This document shows positions 58,983-64,000 of a stretch of DNA of 64,000 nucleotides, in pieces; positions within the stretch are counted from its first letter, which is position 1, and the number at the start of each line of letters is the position of its first letter. Source of the stretch: Brachionus manjavacas (taxonomy: Eukaryota; Rotifera; Eurotatoria; Ploima; Brachionidae); assembly GCA_019054805.1 (NCBI GenBank), contig JAHQIY010000006.1, positions 3,596,001-3,660,000 of the forward strand, given 5' to 3'. The notes under the pieces were generated by a model, which worked only from the letters and a program-made list of their open reading frames with translations, searched no databases and was not told the DNA's origin. The position numbers were made by a program, and so were the translations under genes.

Positions 58983-60230
58983 AAAAAAATTTTTTTTCGA
59001 ATTTCATTAGAATCAAAAAAATTTTTAAATATGATTTTAATTTAAATTCGATATTTTCTAATTTGAAAATAATTTTTTTAAATAAAATAAACAAAAAATA
59101 CTTAAAATATGTTTTTCTTTAGCTAATTAATAATATATTCTTTTCTAACAAAATGAAAAATTTAAGTTTATTTTTTTCAAAAATTTCAACACTTTAATCA
59201 TCTTGATTTAGAATGTTTAAAGATTTATTTTTTTTTAAATATGAATTAAAAGAACGATCTGATTCTTTTATACTAAAAAATAGATATCGATACCTTTTAA
59301 ACTAAAAAGATAAATTAGTTTTTCTGTCATCTACAATTTTTGACAAATTCAATAGCATTTATAAAAACTAAAGATTTTACGATTGAGTGGCCTAATTTAG
59401 AATCAAAGGTTAACTGCGTCGACAGGAAAATGTTCATTTGATCACCGGTCAAGCAAATACTATCTAGTTAGAGAAAAACTTAGATACGTTAGTCCAAATT
59501 AAAAAAAAAGAACAAAAAACACAATTCAGTCTACTTTGTATGAATAAAAGCTATTTTTGATTGATAAAATTTATTTTAAAAATGGATAAAATAAATGGGT
59601 TCACCTTTAAAAATAAATTTATAAATAAAATTAGAAAAATTTGTAGTATAAAAATATACTATGCTTTATTTAAAAAAATGTTAGAAAAAAATTATAATTT
59701 GAATTACCGTTGCAAAGAAAGCATTGAACTGAGAAAAATTTTCGATTTATTTTTTTGAGTGAATTCCAATAGTTTATTGACAGCGATTATAGCTATTTCT
59801 TTGGTTACTAACGGTGAGAATGTGGCGTATATTTCAAAACTACTCGTCTGCCATCCAAAAATAGTTTCGTATTTTTTTTGTAAATAAATGATCCTCAGAG
59901 AATTTGTCTTGTTGTGAAGTTTATGATACAGCTTCTGGTACATATCAAATATTCGCTGCTGCTCACTGACATTGTTTGCATATGGAAGTGCATAATCAGA
60001 TAAAAAATATTGAAAAATTTTGTTATCTTTATACAAAAAGTGTTTTAACTCATTAACTCCAATTTGATCCAATTTCAATGAACTATCTTTTAGTTTGGAA
60101 TTCATTAATTGAATTAAATTTTGACTTTGCATTTTTTGTTGGATTCTTTTTCTGCATTCATTTAGTTCAATCGACTGTTCCTCATCACACATTCCAGTCA
60201 ATAGGATCAAACAAGTCTGGCACGACTCAT
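58983..60230 (-). repeat. Tandem duplication unit 2 (contains the 3' end of the intact MON1)
   Basis: Second unit of the duplication described at 57729-58982. Its right boundary lies inside the MON1 last exon at CACGACTCAT (60221-60230), where unit 1 instead runs into the A-rich start of unit 2. Confidence 0.93.
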
Positions 60231-61439
60231 CTAGATGCGAAATGTAGGCATACATAATACCATTTTTGTCAAAATTAGGCAAGCAAATTGGATACCAAGT
60301 GAACTCTACACTTTTTGGTGTGTCGAATCCAGTGATCACATTTACTAATAGATGAACATCAACTGGGTGAATATTCCCACTTTTTGGTCTAATCAAGGAG
60401 ACTAGTTTATTTTCAAACAAAAATAAACCAAATATGACCGAACGTAATGGAGCAATTTGCTGAGCAATGAGTTTTGAGATCTGATCTCTATTTTCATGTG
60501 GAAGTGGATAAGAATTGACACAATTTAGGAGCATTCCGTAGTCATTTCTAAAGCGGTGTATTATATTGGTGAGTAATTTTTCTGTGCCACTCAGCTTATT
60601 CCTCAGGTCATAGTTATGGTGCTTGGAAAATATTTTTTCAATCAAAGAAAGCGTAACCACCTAGCCAAAAAATTCAAACAAGTATTTTAAAAATTTGTTA
60701 GATTAAAATTACACTAATTATTTGATTATAGCAGTAATCTAGTTCTAGCTGAAGTTGTTCGACGCATTTATCAGACTCATTTGAAATACAAACTAAAATA
60801 AGATGACTTTGGTGCAAAAATACAATTTTATGCTCTCCAGCCAAAACATAGTTTAATCTATTGTCATTATCGCATTCGATTATTGAAATTAAAGCTTGTA
60901 AAAGACCCATAAAAGCTATCAATTTAACTTCATTGCCATGTCTGCCAGATAAAAAATTTGAATACAAAATTAACTTATATTAATATTAAACACTCACAAA
61001 GAATAGATAGGTTTTCCTGATTCACTCAATATGAAAATATGTTTCGATTGAGATCGCCATTCATCATCTTGTTCAATAGGCAGATCAGGTTCATCATTCT
61101 CAAGAGACACATCCAATTCGTTTGAATCAGCTGCCAATTTTTCATCGTTATCATCGAATTCTCGCTGGTTAAGCACAAAGTTGGATTCTACATCACTTGA
61201 TTTTGGTTCATTATCTAAATCTTCATTGACCTAAAAATTTTTAGATACTAAAAATTAGTCTAGTAGATAGGGTTCAATCATACATTAAGAGCCTGACTAA
61301 AATTTTGAAGTAATGGCGATTCGTTGGTAGAATGCGAGGAGTCAAAACCATCTTCAAAGATCACATCAGTTGACTCAGCTTTTAAATCCAAGTCTGAATG
61401 TGTAGAAAGTTGGTCAAATTTATTTTGAGTATTGGACAT
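59704..61439 (-). CDS. MON1: Vacuolar fusion protein MON1 homologue
   Basis: With CCZ1 it forms the Rab7 exchange factor that drives early-to-late endosome conversion. Minus-strand exons: 61284-61439, 60998-61230, 60713-60941, 59704-60660; phases agree, 524 residues. The N-terminal ~110 residues are acidic and disordered. Then come three longin/roadblock-like domains: KHIFILSESGKPIYS opens the first, with FMGLLQALISIIE and KIVFLHQSHLILV, and HHNYDLRNKLSGTEKLL follows in the linker. The second has PLRSVIFGLFLFENKLVSLI, HPVDVHLLVN and WYPICLPNFDKNG. The third has NELKHFLYKDN, FGWQTSSFEIYATFSPL and AIIAVNKLL. All are recognisable family segments. The 3' end of the gene is duplicated just downstream. 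Confidence 0.94.
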
Positions 61440-62019
61440 AAAAAATGTTAAAATACGGATAAAATTTAAGGTTTTTATATTTTCTTAGAACTCAAAATTA
61501 TCAAAATAAAAATCAATTTTTCATTATTTTCAAAGCATCTAAATTGAAATAAAATTCAAAGTTATGCATATATAAGTGTATAAAATCACGTGAACTTATC
61601 TAAATAGAAATAAATAGTTTATTATTGGTACTTCGAATTCACTGTTTAAAGTATCAGTATTTTTAATAAATAAATAAATCACTTCAATCACATTTTAATT
61701 TTTTTTTTAATTTATCAATTTTAATGCATTAAAATCTTTTGAAAATGAATTTTTAAAAATAAATATCAAAAATCTAAACAGACTGAAAGTTTCTTTATAA
61801 AGGGTGGTTAAGTTTACGTTTAAGAAAAAATAAAAATATTTTTTCATTTAACACTAAATATTTCTAGTGTACATGAACACATTAAAATATTGACAAAAGT
61901 TAATCTTTTCGAAGATCGAATATAGCTAGATGCACTAAATTTTAAGCATCAGTGGATCAATCCTTTAAGTTTATAAAAAAGAAATCATCCTGAGAATAAT
62001 AATAACAGTATCAATAATA
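61440..62019. other. AT-rich region upstream of MON1
   Basis: Promoter side of MON1; nothing else recognisable. Confidence 0.4.
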
Positions 62020-62720
62020 ATAATAATAATAAGCTACAGCAAGCAGGCTTGCGGAGATTACTTACTAAGGAAGCCGTCTATGGTAGCTGGTTTACAGTGT
62101 ATTTTAAAAAATAGTGTTCATAAAAAATAGGTTGGTGAACACTTGGAGTGAAGACGGCTAAGCTGTCCCGGTGATCGCTGATTACCTCGTTACACCGGGG
62201 CTCCGGGACCTCCAAGTCCACTAGGATAATCCATGCTTCGAGTCAGTTTTTGAACTGATTTACAGTCGAGGCACCGATTACTGTCTCAGGCAGGCTGTTC
62301 CACTCTCTGATGACAAGATTCCTGAAAAAGTTTTCTGATTCTAATCTTACACATTTGGATCATTTCTTCTCTAGTCCTGCGTTCGCTAAGAATGGGCAGC
62401 CCCAAGATGGAAAGACGATCGCTGTAACTAAAGTTACGGATTCTCGGAACAAGTTTGGTTGCTCGACTTGGTACTTTCTCAAGAATGTTGCTGTTCTTGG
62501 CAGTGTAGGGGGACCAGACCACACCTGCATACTCCAAGTGAGGTCTAACATATGAGCACTATAGCGTTATGAAGGTAGCGTTGGTCCAGAATTTGAACGT
62601 TTTCTTTGCTATCCAAGGATGGAAATGGCCTTATTAATTTGAGATTTGACAAAGCTCGAGAACTTGAGATTGCTCACGAAGGTGACTCTCAGATCTCTTT
62701 CAGTACTAGATATAAAGATA
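62020..62720 (-). pseudogene. LINE E: CR1-like RT C-terminus and 3' UTR with (TTA)n tail
   Basis: Minus strand 62286-62537 reads MEYAGVVWSPYTAKNSNILE, RATKLVPRIRNFSYSDRLSI and LPILSERRTREEMIQMCKI. A frameshift then leads to IREWNSLPETVIGASTVNQF, the classic CR1-group C-terminal block. A GC-rich 3' UTR follows and ends in (TTA)n at about 62010-62035. It is 5'-truncated near 62720. The coding part has few lesions, so the insertion is fairly young. Confidence 0.85.
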
Positions 62721-62814
62721 TTTGTTTACATTTAACAAATAATGTTTAAAATTTTAAACATTCATTTTAAAAATAATTGCTAATTATTGATATACAGTAC
62801 TGCTATGATAAACT

Positions 62815-63015
62815 GTTTTTAATTTTACGTAATTTTACGAAAATTTTAGTAAATTTTAGTAAATATAAAAAGGGCCAAAAAAAACTGAAAAAATGGCGAT
62901 TTTTAGGAATTTTCTCTTTTTTTTATTTTTATAAAATTAAAATGAAAATTGAAAAAAAAAATTATGAAATTTTACGAAATTTTACGTAATTTTACGTAAA
63001 TTTTAGTAAAAAAAC
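62815..63015. repeat. Imperfect short tandem repeats of an ATTTTACGTA-like unit
   Basis: Two clusters (62815-62865 and 62960-63012) repeat AATTTTACG(T/A)A and AATTTTAGTAA units of 10-11 bp, separated by a ~90-bp A/T-rich spacer. Confidence 0.7.
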
Positions 63016-63119
63016 GAGAAGAAAAAATTGTTAAAAAAAACAACTACAATGCAATTATTAATGTCCGAATAGTCACCGTTTTTCTCAATGATTATTTTAA
63101 TTATCTAAGAATTATTAAC

Positions 63120-63335
63120 TTTTAAAGGAATATAAAATGAATATCTTTTTTATTAAATAATACCTTATTTAAGTGATCGATATACCTTTTACATTTAAAT
63201 GGCGTAATTGTTTTTTCAAATTCTCTAATAGCTGTAATGGGATCACAATCCGATAAGACCATTTTTTTTCTTACAAAAACTTTTAGCTCATTACAATGTA
63301 ATTGGGTTAATATCTGAAAAAAGTTCGATAATGAG
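63120..63335 (-). pseudogene. Tc1/mariner-like transposase C-terminal fragment (inverted copy)
   Basis: Minus strand reads LTQLHCNELKVFVRKK, then AIREFEKTITPFKCKRYIDHL. This corresponds to the segment holding the last catalytic Glu and the C-terminal end of Tc1-like transposases (NPIExLWxELKxxVR; KCxxxIxHLxKVL). The segment 63245-63335 is an inverted match of the plus-strand fragment at 63500-63560. Confidence 0.6.
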
Positions 63336-63339
63336 TTCA

Positions 63340-63575
63340 ATTTACACCAAGATAATGACCCAAAACATAACTCTTTGTTATGTTCATCCTTTTTAAAAAT
63401 AAATAACACATGTTGAGTACTTTATTTACTAAAATTCATCATATAAATAAATAATCTAGTATTAAAAAGATAAAATCACCTCCGAAATCACGAGATATTT
63501 ACCCAATTGCATTGTTATGGAATGAACTAAAAGTTTTTGTAAGAAAAAATGGAATAAAAATTCTATCATAATGTT
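63340..63575 (+). pseudogene. Tc1/mariner-like transposase catalytic fragment
   Basis: At 63348-63405 the plus strand reads HQDNDPKHNSLLCSSFL, the QDNDPKHTS signature with the second catalytic Asp of Tc1 transposases. At about 63480-63560 it reads SRDIYPIALLWNELKVFVRK, the third-acid region (normally DLNPIENLWNELK, here with the Glu position changed). Stops between the two show decay. Confidence 0.75.
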
Positions 63576-63699
63576 GTATTTTCGGCAAGTTGTTAGTTAA
63601 AAAAGTACGAAACCATCAAAAATGATTTGTACAAGTGTGTAAAAAGTAACCAAAATTTGCCAATAGGTGAAGTTGTAAGGTGATTCACTTCATAGCAGT

Positions 63700-63989
63700 G
63701 ACGTTAGCAAGTCGCCGGAGAACGTATTAAGAATCGACTTGAACCAATGATTAAAGAATATTATCAGGATGGCAATTATGTATTTTGGCCCGACATAGCA
63801 TCATCTCATTATGCGAATATGGTACAGAATTATATATTAGAAATAAATATAAGGTATGCTGCCAAAGAAGGAGTTAATCCAGCAAACTTACCAAAAGCAC
63901 GACCAATCGAAGATTTTTGGGGAAATTTGAAAGCTAAAGTTTATGATGATGGTTGGAAGGCCAAAAATCTTAATCAACTGAAAACATAA
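63700..63989 (+). pseudogene. Second Tc1/mariner-family (DDE) transposase C-terminal fragment
   Basis: The open frame reads RIKNRLEPMIKEYY, FWPDIASSHYAN (second catalytic Asp in PD..SSHYA), ARPIEDFWGNLKAKVYDDGW (third acid in PIEDFWG) and ends at TAA 63987-63989. It is a different lineage from the fragment at 63340-63575. The 5' part with the first Asp is missing. It ends 11 bases before the window edge, so the right TIR, if any, is outside. Confidence 0.75.
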
Positions 63990-64000
63990 TTCGCACTTGC

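Noticed and set aside
58456..59094. 212-codon frame as an independent gene
   Set aside because: It is the duplicated MON1 terminus with translated non-coding flank at its N-terminus; there is no proper start.
62310..62555. 81-codon plus-strand frame
   Set aside because: Antisense of the LINE E reverse transcriptase C-terminus, which is clearly on the minus strand.

Overview
The window is animal nuclear DNA: very AT-rich, with genes split into many exons by mostly tiny GT-AG introns. Gene content is metazoan: two Cys-loop (nicotinic-type) receptor subunits, a ciliary gene (CFAP161), MADD/Rab3-GEF, TRAPPC11, MON1, a proteasome lid subunit, C1QBP and an SRSF1-type SR protein. Base composition, compact introns and this mix would fit a small ciliated lophotrochozoan such as a monogonont rotifer. 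That assignment is inference; no marker gene settles it.

Layout. Positions 1-8920 are a graveyard of nested, broken retroelements (Ty3/gypsy-type gag-pol pieces, at least three LINE lineages, SINE tails), with one pogo-like DNA transposon that still has TIRs and a TA duplication. 9513-19708 holds two tandem, same-strand nicotinic-receptor-like genes, fully resolvable into exons (573 and 580 codons), followed by about 5 kb of gene-free AT-rich DNA. 25756-47744 is the dense gene block: PSMD3 (-) and CFAP161 (+) diverge from a shared 377-bp spacer; CFAP161 converges on TRAPPC11 (-, 21 exons); TRAPPC11 and MADD (+, 12 exons over 11 kb) diverge across 2.1 kb. A TIR element lies in a TRAPPC11 intron and a SINE in a MADD intron. 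49163-49954 is C1QBP. 50360-53690 is a second repeat cluster (LINE, two foldback elements, tRNA-derived SINEs, one with a clear 13-bp target duplication). 53972-55175 is SRSF1-like. 57729-61439 is MON1, with a recent 1.25-kb tandem duplication of its 3' end. 62035-64000 is again repeats: a LINE 3' end, a short tandem array and Tc1/mariner transposase fragments.

How the genes relate: TRAPPC11 (TRAPP complex), MADD (Rab3/Rab27 GEF) and MON1 (with CCZ1, a Rab7 GEF) all act in Rab-controlled membrane traffic, but they are ordinary single-copy housekeeping genes and their nearness is probably chance. The two receptor genes are clear paralogues from a local duplication. Their pore-lining M2 segments have lost the usual intermediate-ring glutamate and the conserved 9' leucine, which I consider the most interesting protein-level observation. 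All exon models were built by eye from GT/AG sites, reading-frame phase and family similarity recalled from general knowledge; no search was run.
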